From Candidatus Stygibacter australis (GTDB taxonomy: Bacteria > Cloacimonadota > Cloacimonadia > Cloacimonadales > TCS61), in NCBI GenBank assembly GCA_030765845.1, contig JAVCDJ010000273.1, positions 1 to 33,839 on the forward strand: a stretch of DNA of 33,839 nt, in the 5' to 3' direction. Position numbers and translations under genes: made by a program. The first letter of the stretch is position 1; each line of letters begins with the position of its first letter. Positions 1 to 6,897 of this stretch are shown here, one piece after another. Below the pieces are notes generated by a model. It was not told the DNA's origin. It saw only the letters and a list, made by a program, of their open reading frames with translations, and searched no databases.

Positions 1-249
1 CCCTTTATCAAGAAATGTGAAGAGCAGTTTGATATGATCTTTTTGGATCCTCCCTACAATAAGAAATTGATAAACAGCACAATAGAAGAGATATTTGCAG
101 CAGATCTATTAGGTGATAATGGCATTGTTATTGCAGAACATTCATCTGATGAAGTACTTGATGAAAAGTGGACAGATCATATTATCCAAATAAAAAAGAC
201 CCGGCATAGCCAGGTCTCAATTATTTCTAAAAACACAAATATACTATAA
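1..249 (+). CDS. rsmD: 16S rRNA m2G966 methyltransferase RsmD, C-terminal part (5' end outside window)
   Basis: The frame is open from base 1 and ends at the TAA at 247-249, so only about 82 C-terminal residues are present. The residues around base 49 read FLDPPYN, the (D/N)PPY motif IV of N-6/N-2 amino methyltransferases, preceded by a hydrophobic strand (DMIFLDPPY) exactly as in RsmD. RsmD methylates G966 of 16S rRNA during 30S assembly using S-adenosylmethionine. The remaining tail (a short helix, then a strand containing IVIAEHS) matches the end of the Rossmann-fold domain. Its last 6 bases overlap the convergent serS gene. A closely related DPPY RNA methyltransferase cannot be fully excluded because the SAM-binding half lies outside the window. 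Confidence 0.82.
   Translation, partial: PFIKKCEEQFDMIFLDPPYNKKLINSTIEEIFAADLLGDNGIVIAEHSSDEVLDEKWTDHIIQIKKTRHSQVSIISKNTNIL
192..217 (-). terminator. Intrinsic terminator of serS, inside the rsmD coding sequence
   Basis: Read on the minus strand, the stem AGACC, bulge, GGC, loop TAT, GCC, bulge, GGTCT (217 down to 197) is followed by a run of T (197-192). It begins 27 bases past the serS stop codon and is the only strong hairpin-plus-T-tract there. It lies within rsmD codons, so the rsmD sequence also serves as terminator of its convergent neighbour. Confidence 0.7.
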
Positions 250-1506
250 AATCTCTCGATTTCCCAGATAAGATCTCAGTGCTGGGGGGATGGTGATAGT
301 ACCATCTTCATTTTGCCAGGTTTCTATTAAGGCAATGAAGCTCCTAGGTGTTGCCAGCCCTGAACCATTTAAAGTATGAAGGTATTTTACCTTTCCATCA
401 TTATCTCTAAATCTGATGTTCGCTCTGCGGGCCTGAAAATCTAAGAAATTTGATACAGAAGAAACTTCCAGATATTTTTCTGTTCCCGGAGCCCACACTT
501 CCAGATCAAAAGTTTTTGCTGAGGCAAAACTTAGATCACCTGTTGCTAGAACAACTACGCGATAGTGTAATCCTAAAGCCTGGAGAATATCCTCAGCATC
601 ATGAACCATTTCATCCAGAACATCATATGATGTTTCTGGTTGAACAAAACGAACCATTTCAACTTTATTGAACTGATGAACCCGTTGCAATCCCTTGTTA
701 TCTTTTCCATAGGAACCAGCTTCACGACGGAAACATGGACTATAGGAAACAAATTTTCTAGGCAATAATGAAAAAGGTAATATTTCACCAGCATAGAAAT
801 TAGTAACTGATACTTCTGAGGTAGGGATCAGGAACATATCATCCTGATCAATGTGATACATATCGTTTTCCAGTTTCGGCAATTGTCCCGTTCCTGTCAT
901 TGTCTCACGGTTAACAATAAAAGGTGCAGATATCTCTTCATAATGGTGGTTTGCTAAATGAAAATCCAAAAAGAAATTGATCAACGCTCTCTCTAAAGCA
1001 GCACCTTTTCCCGTATAGGCAATAAAGCCGCTACCGGACATTTTGGCAGCTCTTTTAAGGTCAAAAAGGTCATTGATCTCAGCCAGTTCAACTTGATCAC
1101 GGGCCTGGAAATTAAACTTCCTTGCTTCACCCCATTCTCTGATCTGCTGATTATTTTCTTCCCCTCCTGCCGGAACCCCTTCTGCTGGAATATTAGGAAC
1201 CGTGAGCAGGAGTGTGTCCAGCTCATTTCCGCTTTCCGTAAGCTTAGCTGAAATGTTTTTGAGTTCATCTGCAAGTGACTTCATCCTTTCCATCACTTGA
1301 GAAACATCTTTTCCTGCTTTCTTTAATTTGGGGATTTCACTGCTGGTCTTTTTTTGTTCTGATCTGAGATTATCAAAATCAAATTGAAGCTTTCTTCTGG
1401 CTTCATCAATCTCCAGAATACGATCAATATCTGCTTTCTCTTTTTTGTTTATCACAGCTTCTTTGAGCAGTTCTGGATTACTGCGAATATATTTAAGATC
1501 TATCAC
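244..1506 (-). CDS. serS: Seryl-tRNA synthetase
   Basis: This 420-residue class II aminoacyl-tRNA synthetase charges tRNA-Ser (and tRNA-Sec where present) with serine in the cytoplasm. Residues 1-105 form the N-terminal coiled-coil arm that contacts the tRNA variable arm (charged heptad-like stretches about 30-95). The catalytic core shows PTSEV (228-232), motif 2 with FRREAGSYGKD (259-269) and QRVHQF (274-279), and motif 3 beginning NGSGLATPR (380-388). The length is typical of bacterial SerRS. The start is ATG; TpiA ends 17 bases upstream in the same direction, so the two are probably cotranscribed. The 3' end overlaps rsmD by 6 bases. Identification is secure. Confidence 0.97.
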   Translation of the reverse strand: MIDLKYIRSNPELLKEAVINKKEKADIDRILEIDEARRKLQFDFDNLRSEQKKTSSEIPKLKKAGKDVSQVMERMKSLADELKNISAKLTESGNELDTLLLTVPNIPAEGVPAGGEENNQQIREWGEARKFNFQARDQVELAEINDLFDLKRAAKMSGSGFIAYTGKGAALERALINFFLDFHLANHHYEEISAPFIVNRETMTGTGQLPKLENDMYHIDQDDMFLIPTSEVSVTNFYAGEILPFSLLPRKFVSYSPCFRREAGSYGKDNKGLQRVHQFNKVEMVRFVQPETSYDVLDEMVHDAEDILQALGLHYRVVVLATGDLSFASAKTFDLEVWAPGTEKYLEVSSVSNFLDFQARRANIRFRDNDGKVKYLHTLNGSGLATPRSFIALIETWQNEDGTITIPPALRSYLGNREIL

Positions 1507-1523
1507 TGATTTCTCCTTCTGAT

Positions 1524-2285
1524 CTACATTTTACGGGCAATTTCAAGCATCTCAATATAGCTGTCACTATTAAGTGAAGCTCCACCGATCAAACCACCGT
1601 CAATATCTGATTGAAGTAAAAGTTCCGCCAGGTTGGCTGGTTTCACACTGCCACCATATAGAATTGGCAAATTTGCTGCGGTTTCTTCATCATAATTTTC
1701 TTTTATCCAGTTCCTTATCATCAGGTGTATTTCCTGAGCCTGCTCTGGAGTTGCTGTTTTACCCGTGCCAATCGCCCACACGGGTTCATAAGCAATTAAG
1801 ATATCCTCGTCAATTTTTATATCTTTGAGGCAGTTTTTAAGTTGCTCCTGCACTACTTCAAAGGCTTTGCCGGCTTCCCTTTCAGCCAATGATTCTCCCA
1901 CGCAAAGGACTGGCTTAATAAAGAAACTGCGAAGTTTCTTGATTTTCTGATTAAGGAGTGAATTTTTCTCATTGAAATACTGGCGTCTTTCCGAGTGACC
2001 AACCAGGGAATATTCCACGTCCATTGATGAAAGTATTTCTGCTGAAATTTCTCCAGTATATGCACCATTATCCCGCTCAGATACATTCTGCACACCAATG
2101 CTGAGGGATGTTTCATCAGCGGTATCAGTTGCCAGTTCAAGATAGGTGAAGGGGGGGAAGATCAATGCTTCGATGTTTTTTGAGCCATTATTCTTAAGAT
2201 AATCTCCCAATTGAAAAAAGAAATCATCAGCAGCCTGGAAGGTCATGTTCATCTTCCAGTTTCCAGCAATATAAATTTTTCTCAT
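1524..2285 (-). CDS. tpiA: Triosephosphate isomerase
   Basis: This 253-residue TIM barrel interconverts dihydroxyacetone phosphate and glyceraldehyde 3-phosphate in glycolysis and gluconeogenesis. The catalytic set is complete: Lys11 in GNWKMN, His97 in VGHSERR, Glu167 in AYEPVWAIGTGKTA, whose following residues (168-178) form flexible loop 6, and the phosphate-binding YGGSVKPAN near the end. The ATG is preceded by AAGGAG at a normal 7-base spacing, which fixes the start. It is followed by serS 17 bases downstream. An AT-rich hairpin and about 130 bases separate it from the leftward gene upstream, so it may have its own promoter there. Confidence 0.98.
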   Translation of the reverse strand: MRKIYIAGNWKMNMTFQAADDFFFQLGDYLKNNGSKNIEALIFPPFTYLELATDTADETSLSIGVQNVSERDNGAYTGEISAEILSSMDVEYSLVGHSERRQYFNEKNSLLNQKIKKLRSFFIKPVLCVGESLAEREAGKAFEVVQEQLKNCLKDIKIDEDILIAYEPVWAIGTGKTATPEQAQEIHLMIRNWIKENYDEETAANLPILYGGSVKPANLAELLLQSDIDGGLIGGASLNSDSYIEMLEIARKM

Positions 2286-2348
2286 TATACACTCCTTAAT
2301 ATTATTCCAGTATTGAGACAGATTTTAAGTCAATATAAGATTGGCAAG

Positions 2349-2380
2349 CAGAAAAGAGAATAATAAATATTCTCTTTCTG
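2349..2380 (-). terminator. AT-rich hairpin between the 2417-2986 gene and tpiA
   Basis: CAGAAAAGAGAATA (2349-2362) pairs with TATTCTCTTTCTG (2368-2380), with one bulged A and a 5-base loop. It sits 37 bases past the stop of the leftward secreted-protein gene. No clear T tract follows on the minus strand, so it may be a weak terminator, an mRNA-stabilising hairpin, or an element in the tpiA leader. Confidence 0.35.
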
Positions 2381-2416
2381 AATTTATAGGTTCCTAAGGT
2401 TTACATTCCCAAAAGA

Positions 2417-2986
2417 CTATTTCTTTTCATCGCCCCAATATTTCTTAAATGACCTGGGATTAAATGCTTTTTCCAGTTCTTCAGCATTCTCAGTCCAGAA
2501 ATAGAGTTTAAATCCCTTCTTGGAGATGGAATCATCTTCTCGTGAAGTCATTGGACTAAAGAATAGTATGAATTGATGCAGTTCAGTATTTTGAGAAAAG
2601 AAATTTCCAGAGGAATTCACTCGCGAATTATGCCAGGTTTTGTATCTTTTAAATCGACTTTCTGTGATTGGCAACTTACCTAATTCCAAATCATATTCTT
2701 CTTTCCATTCGATAGCCTGTCTTTGTTTGCGCATAAATCTTCTCACCAGATCATACATGGCTTTACGGTATTCTTCCGTAATTGTGATTTCTGAAGGATA
2801 TTTTTCATCAGGGATTGTCATATAGATGCGGTTTTCTGCTTCATCATAAGCAACATCTATTTTGATTTCCATCAGATCATTGATAAACTGGTTCCAGATC
2901 ATTGCTTTGAAACTGGTAATAGGTGTATCAGCTATCAGAGAAATTCCCATCACAAGAATTATATATATTATTAATACTTTCTTCAT
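2417..2986 (-). CDS. Predicted secreted protein of unknown function
   Basis: I do not recognise this 189-residue family. It begins with a typical Sec signal peptide: two lysines, a hydrophobic core (residues 4-17) and probable cleavage near Ala19 (LIAD). The mature part is mixed alpha/beta, with a basic amphipathic helix around residues 70-95 (RKAMYDLVRRFMRKQRQAIEW) and a C-terminal segment rich in aromatic and basic residues, ending in KK. No lipobox, membrane segment or catalytic motif is visible. The ATG is preceded by GGGAG. It lies between the TPR protein gene, which ends in a strong terminator, and tpiA, so it is probably a single-gene transcript. Location is likely periplasmic; function unknown. 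Confidence 0.75.
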   Translation of the reverse strand: MKKVLIIYIILVMGISLIADTPITSFKAMIWNQFINDLMEIKIDVAYDEAENRIYMTIPDEKYPSEITITEEYRKAMYDLVRRFMRKQRQAIEWKEEYDLELGKLPITESRFKRYKTWHNSRVNSSGNFFSQNTELHQFILFFSPMTSREDDSISKKGFKLYFWTENAEELEKAFNPRSFKKYWGDEKK

Positions 2987-3040
2987 TCGATTCTCCCATT
3001 TATTTTAAGATAATTTAATGAATAAATATAATTTGGCAAG

Positions 3041-3066
3041 AAAAAAGCCGATCCGGAGAGATCGGC
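3041..3066 (-). terminator. Strong intrinsic terminator after the TPR gene
   Basis: On the minus strand the 7-bp perfect stem GCCGATC / GATCGGC (3066-3060 with 3053-3047, loop of 6) is followed directly by TTTTTT (3046-3041). It lies 27 bases beyond the TPR gene stop, a textbook rho-independent terminator. Confidence 0.9.
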
Positions 3067-3092
3067 TATGAAATTATTTAATAAAATGACTA

Positions 3093-4076
3093 TTATTGAG
3101 AGTTAATTGACTCAATATAACCCTTAGCAATTGAACCATAAGTGGGATTATTTTGTATCGCTTCAAAATCCTTTCGGGCTTCTATTAAGTCTCCCTTATT
3201 ATACTTGATCATTGCTCTATAATATAATGCATCAGCACCATCAGGTTTGTTTTTAAGGTATAGGTCAATATTCTTAAGACTTTTATCATATATATTCAGA
3301 TCATAATAGCGACTTATTAATAATAATGTAATTTGATTATTATATCGCAATTCATTAGATTTTTCATAATATTCCAGAGCATTATTGATCTCACCCAGAT
3401 CCTCATAAAGTTTTCCAAGATTTGTATAGGTCTTTATTTTTGTAGCAGTAGCAGGATCTGTATCAAGGAAATCTTTATAGGCTTGAATGGCTGCTTCATT
3501 CCTGCCCAAAGTAAGATTTATTACAGCAATATCTTTGATAGTATTTGAATCCTGTCTTTGGTCATAAGAAAGGTAATACCATTTGAGTGCATTTTCCCAG
3601 TCTTCACGGTCTTTATAGATTGAAGCTATGGCTTTACTGTTTTTATAACTTGGTTTTACTGAGTCAATATAGGTATAGGTTTCTATTGCATCATCAAATC
3701 TATTCAGTTTCTTTTGCAGAATTGCTTTTTGAGTATAATATTTCATGTTTTCAGGATCGAGTGTGATCATATCTTCCAGAATACGGAGAGCGTTTTCAAA
3801 ATTAGATGATTTCACAAAGCAATCAAAAGTAATTGCCAGCCAGTGACCGATCAGTGCTTCATCATTAGGAACCTGGTCTTCAGTAACTGCCTGTTTAAAT
3901 AATTTAATTGCTTCTTCACAAGCTATTGCTGATTCAGTATAATTCTCAGCTTCCCAGAGCCCCTCAGCTTCCACTCCCTTTTCTCGAGCCAATCTCTCAG
4001 TAGATTTTTCTGACCATAAGCTTGATGTTAATGCCATCAGTATCACTAATAACAGATAAAAAACTCTTCTATCCAT
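3093..4076 (-). CDS. Secreted tetratricopeptide-repeat protein
   Basis: This is a 327-residue protein with an N-terminal signal peptide (MDRR, then a hydrophobic stretch to about residue 20, cleavage near LWS-E) followed by an almost uninterrupted array of TPR helices. Repeats with the usual pattern (A at 8, G/A at 20, P near 32) are visible from about residue 85 to 325, for example ALRILEDMITLDPENMKYY, AIQAYKDFLDTDPATA and ALEYYEKSNEL. TPR arrays are protein-binding scaffolds; in the periplasm of Gram-negative bacteria they often belong to envelope assembly or trafficking complexes. No enzymatic domain is present and the partner cannot be told. The start follows GGAGG at 8 bases. It is a single-gene unit with its own candidate promoter and terminator. 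Confidence 0.85.
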   Translation of the reverse strand: MDRRVFYLLLVILMALTSSLWSEKSTERLAREKGVEAEGLWEAENYTESAIACEEAIKLFKQAVTEDQVPNDEALIGHWLAITFDCFVKSSNFENALRILEDMITLDPENMKYYTQKAILQKKLNRFDDAIETYTYIDSVKPSYKNSKAIASIYKDREDWENALKWYYLSYDQRQDSNTIKDIAVINLTLGRNEAAIQAYKDFLDTDPATATKIKTYTNLGKLYEDLGEINNALEYYEKSNELRYNNQITLLLISRYYDLNIYDKSLKNIDLYLKNKPDGADALYYRAMIKYNKGDLIEARKDFEAIQNNPTYGSIAKGYIESINSQ

Positions 4077-4107
4077 ATAAAACCTCCAATATTAAATTTC
4101 TTTTTGT

Positions 4108-4136
4108 CAATTACAGGGTTCTAGTGTAATTGTCAA
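4108..4136 (-). promoter_or_regulatory. Candidate promoter with overlapping palindrome for the TPR gene
   Basis: Minus-strand TTGACA (4136-4131) is followed after 17 bases by TAATTG (4113-4108). A perfect 8-bp inverted repeat, CAATTACA (4108-4115) and TGTAATTG (4125-4132) with a 9-base spacer, covers the promoter and could be an operator. The -35 match is exact; the -10 is weak. Confidence 0.35.
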
Positions 4137-4215
4137 CATTTTGATTGTCATCCGGAAAATATTGAAGATATTTAATGCTCCATAAAGGCAAAATACATAT
4201 CGCTGAACACAAGTA

Positions 4216-4250
4216 TTGACAAATGAGGTGGATAGTGAAAATTTCCCTCA
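4216..4250 (+). promoter_or_regulatory. Possible promoter region for the UDP-sugar pair
   Basis: TTGACA at 4216-4221 lies 54 bases ahead of the epimerase start codon. No good -10 box stands at 17 bases (AAATTT at 4239). The small inverted repeat TGAGG (4224-4228) / CCTCA (4246-4250) spans the expected -10 region. Weak evidence. Confidence 0.22.
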
Positions 4251-4274
4251 GATTGTAATTAAGGGGTATATCCT

Positions 4275-5237
4275 ATGAGAATTCTCGTTACTGGTGGAGC
4301 AGGATTTATTGGCTCGCATCTGGTGGAAAAGCTTCTGTCTGACGGACATGAAGTTGATAATCTTGATAATTTTAACGATTTTTATGCCCCTGAGATTAAG
4401 CGTGATAACGTCTCTAACTGCAATTCTTTCAGAGGATACCGGTTACTTGAAGGAGATATTCGAGGCCGTAAATATTTAACCAATATCTTTGATGATCGCG
4501 AATATGATCTGGTTATTCATCTTGCTGCAATGGCAGGAGTTCGACCATCACTTCAGCAACCCCTTTTATATAGTGAAGTCAATATTAATGGCACTCAAAA
4601 TCTATTGGAAGAATGCCGAAGGAAGGGGATAAAGAAATTCATTTTTGCTTCCTCCTCTTCTGTGTATGGCAACAGCCAGAGTTTACCTTTCAAAGAGACT
4701 AATAATGTGGATCACCCCATATCACCCTACGCAGCGACCAAAAAAGCAGCTGAGCTAATTTGTCATTCATATCATCATCTATATGATATTTCGATGATCT
4801 GCTTAAGATTTTTTACTGTATATGGTCCCCGTCAACGACCAGATCTGGCAATACATAAATTTACAAATCTAATTTCGAGGGGAGAAACACTTCAGCTATT
4901 TGGTGATGGCACTACTGCACGTGATTATACATATATTGATGACATAATCACAGGCGTGACCGGGGCAATTGAATATATAAATGACCATCAATGTTTTGAA
5001 GTGATCAACCTGGGAGAATCTGAAACAATTAGCTTACTTGAAATGGTAGAGATAATTTCTGATGAAATGGGCAGGAAAGTTGATTGTGAATTTCTGCCAA
5101 TGCAGCCTGGAGATGTGATTTGCACTTTTGCAGATATTAGCAAAGCAAAAAAAATGATTGGTTATAATCCCCAGACAGATTTCAAGTCAGGGATCAGGAA
5201 ATTTCTGAACTGGTATAATAAACAAAATAATTTATAA
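4275..5237 (+). CDS. NAD-dependent UDP-sugar 4-epimerase, probably UDP-glucuronate 4-epimerase
   Basis: This 320-residue extended short-chain dehydrogenase has the Rossmann motif TGGAGFIGSH (6-15), the SSSSVYG loop (127-132) supplying the catalytic Ser, and YAATK (152-156) with the catalytic Tyr152 and Lys156. FFTVYGPRQRPD is the substrate-loop signature of the family. The early DNFNDFY segment (31-37) resembles UDP-glucuronate 4-epimerases (CapI/GAE type), and the next gene makes UDP-glucuronate. Together they should give UDP-galacturonate for a capsule, O-antigen or glycan. UDP-glucose 4-epimerase activity or dual specificity is the main alternative. It is encoded 20 bases ahead of ugd on the same strand, clearly a two-gene operon. 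Confidence 0.88.
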   Translation: MRILVTGGAGFIGSHLVEKLLSDGHEVDNLDNFNDFYAPEIKRDNVSNCNSFRGYRLLEGDIRGRKYLTNIFDDREYDLVIHLAAMAGVRPSLQQPLLYSEVNINGTQNLLEECRRKGIKKFIFASSSSVYGNSQSLPFKETNNVDHPISPYAATKKAAELICHSYHHLYDISMICLRFFTVYGPRQRPDLAIHKFTNLISRGETLQLFGDGTTARDYTYIDDIITGVTGAIEYINDHQCFEVINLGESETISLLEMVEIISDEMGRKVDCEFLPMQPGDVICTFADISKAKKMIGYNPQTDFKSGIRKFLNWYNKQNNL

Positions 5238-5257
5238 AGATATTTTATGGAGGAAAG

Positions 5258-6580
5258 ATGAAAATAGCTGTCATAGGAACAGGCTACGTGGGACTTGTAA
5301 CGGGGACCTGTTTTGCAGAGATGGGCAATCAGGTGATCTGTGTGGATAACAATATAGAAAAAATTAATATGCTCAATCGCGGAGAAATTCCTATCTGGGA
5401 ACCGGGACTCGAAAGCATGGTCAATAATAATGTGGAGCAGAGTAGATTGTGTTTTACCACCGATATCGCCAGTGCAGTTAAAGCATCTGAAATCTGCTTT
5501 ATTGCTGTGGGAACACCTCCTGGAGAAGATGGCTCAGCAGACTTGCAGTATGTGCTGGCAGTTGCCGCAGATATTGCCCATAATATGGATAGTTACAAGA
5601 TAATAGTAGATAAATCCACAGTTCCTGTAGGAACAGCGGATCTAGTGGGAAAAACCGTGAAGGCTATTCTGACAGAGCGAAATGTAGATTATAGTTTTGA
5701 TGTGGTCTCTAATCCCGAATTCCTGAAAGAAGGCTCAGCCATAGCAGACAGCATGAAGCCGGATCGCGTGATAGTGGGCACAGACAACCCGAAAGTTGGT
5801 GAGGTCATGCAGGAATTATATGAACCATTCAGCCGTTCACGTGATAAGACCATTATTATGAGTGTACGCTCAGCTGAGATGACTAAATATGCTGCAAATG
5901 CCATGCTGGCTACCAAGATATCCTTTATGAATGATATTGCTAATCTCTGTGATATTCTCAAAGCCGATGTAGAAGATGTTCGCAAAGGAATAGGCTCAGA
6001 TAGCAGAATCGGCTATCAGTTTATTTATCCCGGTGTTGGTTATGGTGGAAGCTGTTTTCCCAAGGATGTGAAAGCATTGATCAAGATGGCACTTAAGGAA
6101 GATACGCATGTGCGGGTACTGGAAGCAGTGGAAGCCGTGAATGATGATCAAAAAGATATTCTGGTGCAAAAAGTGAAAGATTATTATAATAATGATCTTA
6201 AGGGTAAGATATTTGCAATGTGGGGATTGGCATTTAAACCCAAAACAGATGATATGCGTGAAGCTCCATCAATAAGAATTATTAAAGGCTTGATCGCTGC
6301 TGGTGCCAGAGTGATAGCTTATGATCCTGTGGCTACAGAAACAGCCAAAAAAGCGATTGGAAAGCTGGATGGACTCACTTATGGAGAAGATAACTACAGC
6401 ATTTGTGAAGACGCTGATGGGCTGCTGGTGGTTACTGAATGGAATCAATTCCGTAATCCAGATTTTACATTGATCAAATCAAAAATGCGTCGTCCAGTAA
6501 TTTTTGACGGGAGAAATGTATTTAAACCGCAGGAAGTAAGAAAATCAGGATTTGATTATTTTGGCATTGGAAGAGTATAA
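5258..6580 (+). CDS. ugd: UDP-glucose 6-dehydrogenase
   Basis: This 440-residue enzyme oxidises UDP-glucose twice with NAD+ to UDP-glucuronate. Visible are the N-terminal NAD site GTGYVGLVTGTCFAE (7-21), VGTPPGEDGSAD (84-95), STVPVGT (120-126), SNPEFLKEGSA (151-161), the Lys210-containing SAEMTKYAANA and the catalytic Cys266 in GGSCFPKD. The C-terminal UDP-binding domain includes FAMWGLAFKPKTDDMREAPS. All catalytic residues are in place. The ATG follows GGAGG at a normal distance. Paired with the upstream epimerase gene, it supplies acidic sugars for surface polysaccharide. The family name is secure; Ugd/TuaD/RkpK names are interchangeable here. Confidence 0.95.
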   Translation: MKIAVIGTGYVGLVTGTCFAEMGNQVICVDNNIEKINMLNRGEIPIWEPGLESMVNNNVEQSRLCFTTDIASAVKASEICFIAVGTPPGEDGSADLQYVLAVAADIAHNMDSYKIIVDKSTVPVGTADLVGKTVKAILTERNVDYSFDVVSNPEFLKEGSAIADSMKPDRVIVGTDNPKVGEVMQELYEPFSRSRDKTIIMSVRSAEMTKYAANAMLATKISFMNDIANLCDILKADVEDVRKGIGSDSRIGYQFIYPGVGYGGSCFPKDVKALIKMALKEDTHVRVLEAVEAVNDDQKDILVQKVKDYYNNDLKGKIFAMWGLAFKPKTDDMREAPSIRIIKGLIAAGARVIAYDPVATETAKKAIGKLDGLTYGEDNYSICEDADGLLVVTEWNQFRNPDFTLIKSKMRRPVIFDGRNVFKPQEVRKSGFDYFGIGRV

Positions 6581-6897
6581 ATAGACCTTGTTGAGACCTT
6601 GACTAGTGGAAATTGATCAGCCTTCCCTAAAAACCTGGTTAAGGTATTTTTTGTGGGAATTAAATCCGGGAAAGAGGTTATATAACCCCTACAGGGTAAA
6701 TATCTGATGTGTGTCGATGTTGTGCTACAATTAAAGAACATCTACGATGTAAAATATTTTATTTAGATTTTGTACCATATACCGGGATTTAGTATCAAGT
6801 AGTGGTTCGCTGTTTGTAGAAAAAATCATCCACCCGAAAAGTGGTTTCTCTGTAGGGGATATTTGTAAGGGAAAGCGAAACATTATCCTACTCGATT
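6581..6897. other. Gene-free 317-base stretch between ugd and the ABC exporter
   Basis: No convincing coding sequence, tRNA or terminator is visible. It contains a perfect 12-bp palindrome GGTTATATAACC (6676-6687), a short direct repeat GACCTTG (6592-6598 and 6605-6611 region), a small inverted repeat ACATC/GATGT near 6739-6751 and the CCAC/GTGG hairpin near 6831-6845. It sits between two genes on opposite strands that converge, so the absence of a clear bidirectional terminator is notable. A dispersed repeat or gene relic is possible. Confidence 0.4.

Noticed and set aside
6556-6741. Small minus-strand open frame after ugd
   Set aside because: It overlaps the ugd 3' end, lacks a ribosome site and shows no recognisable protein pattern; the area is better treated as non-coding.
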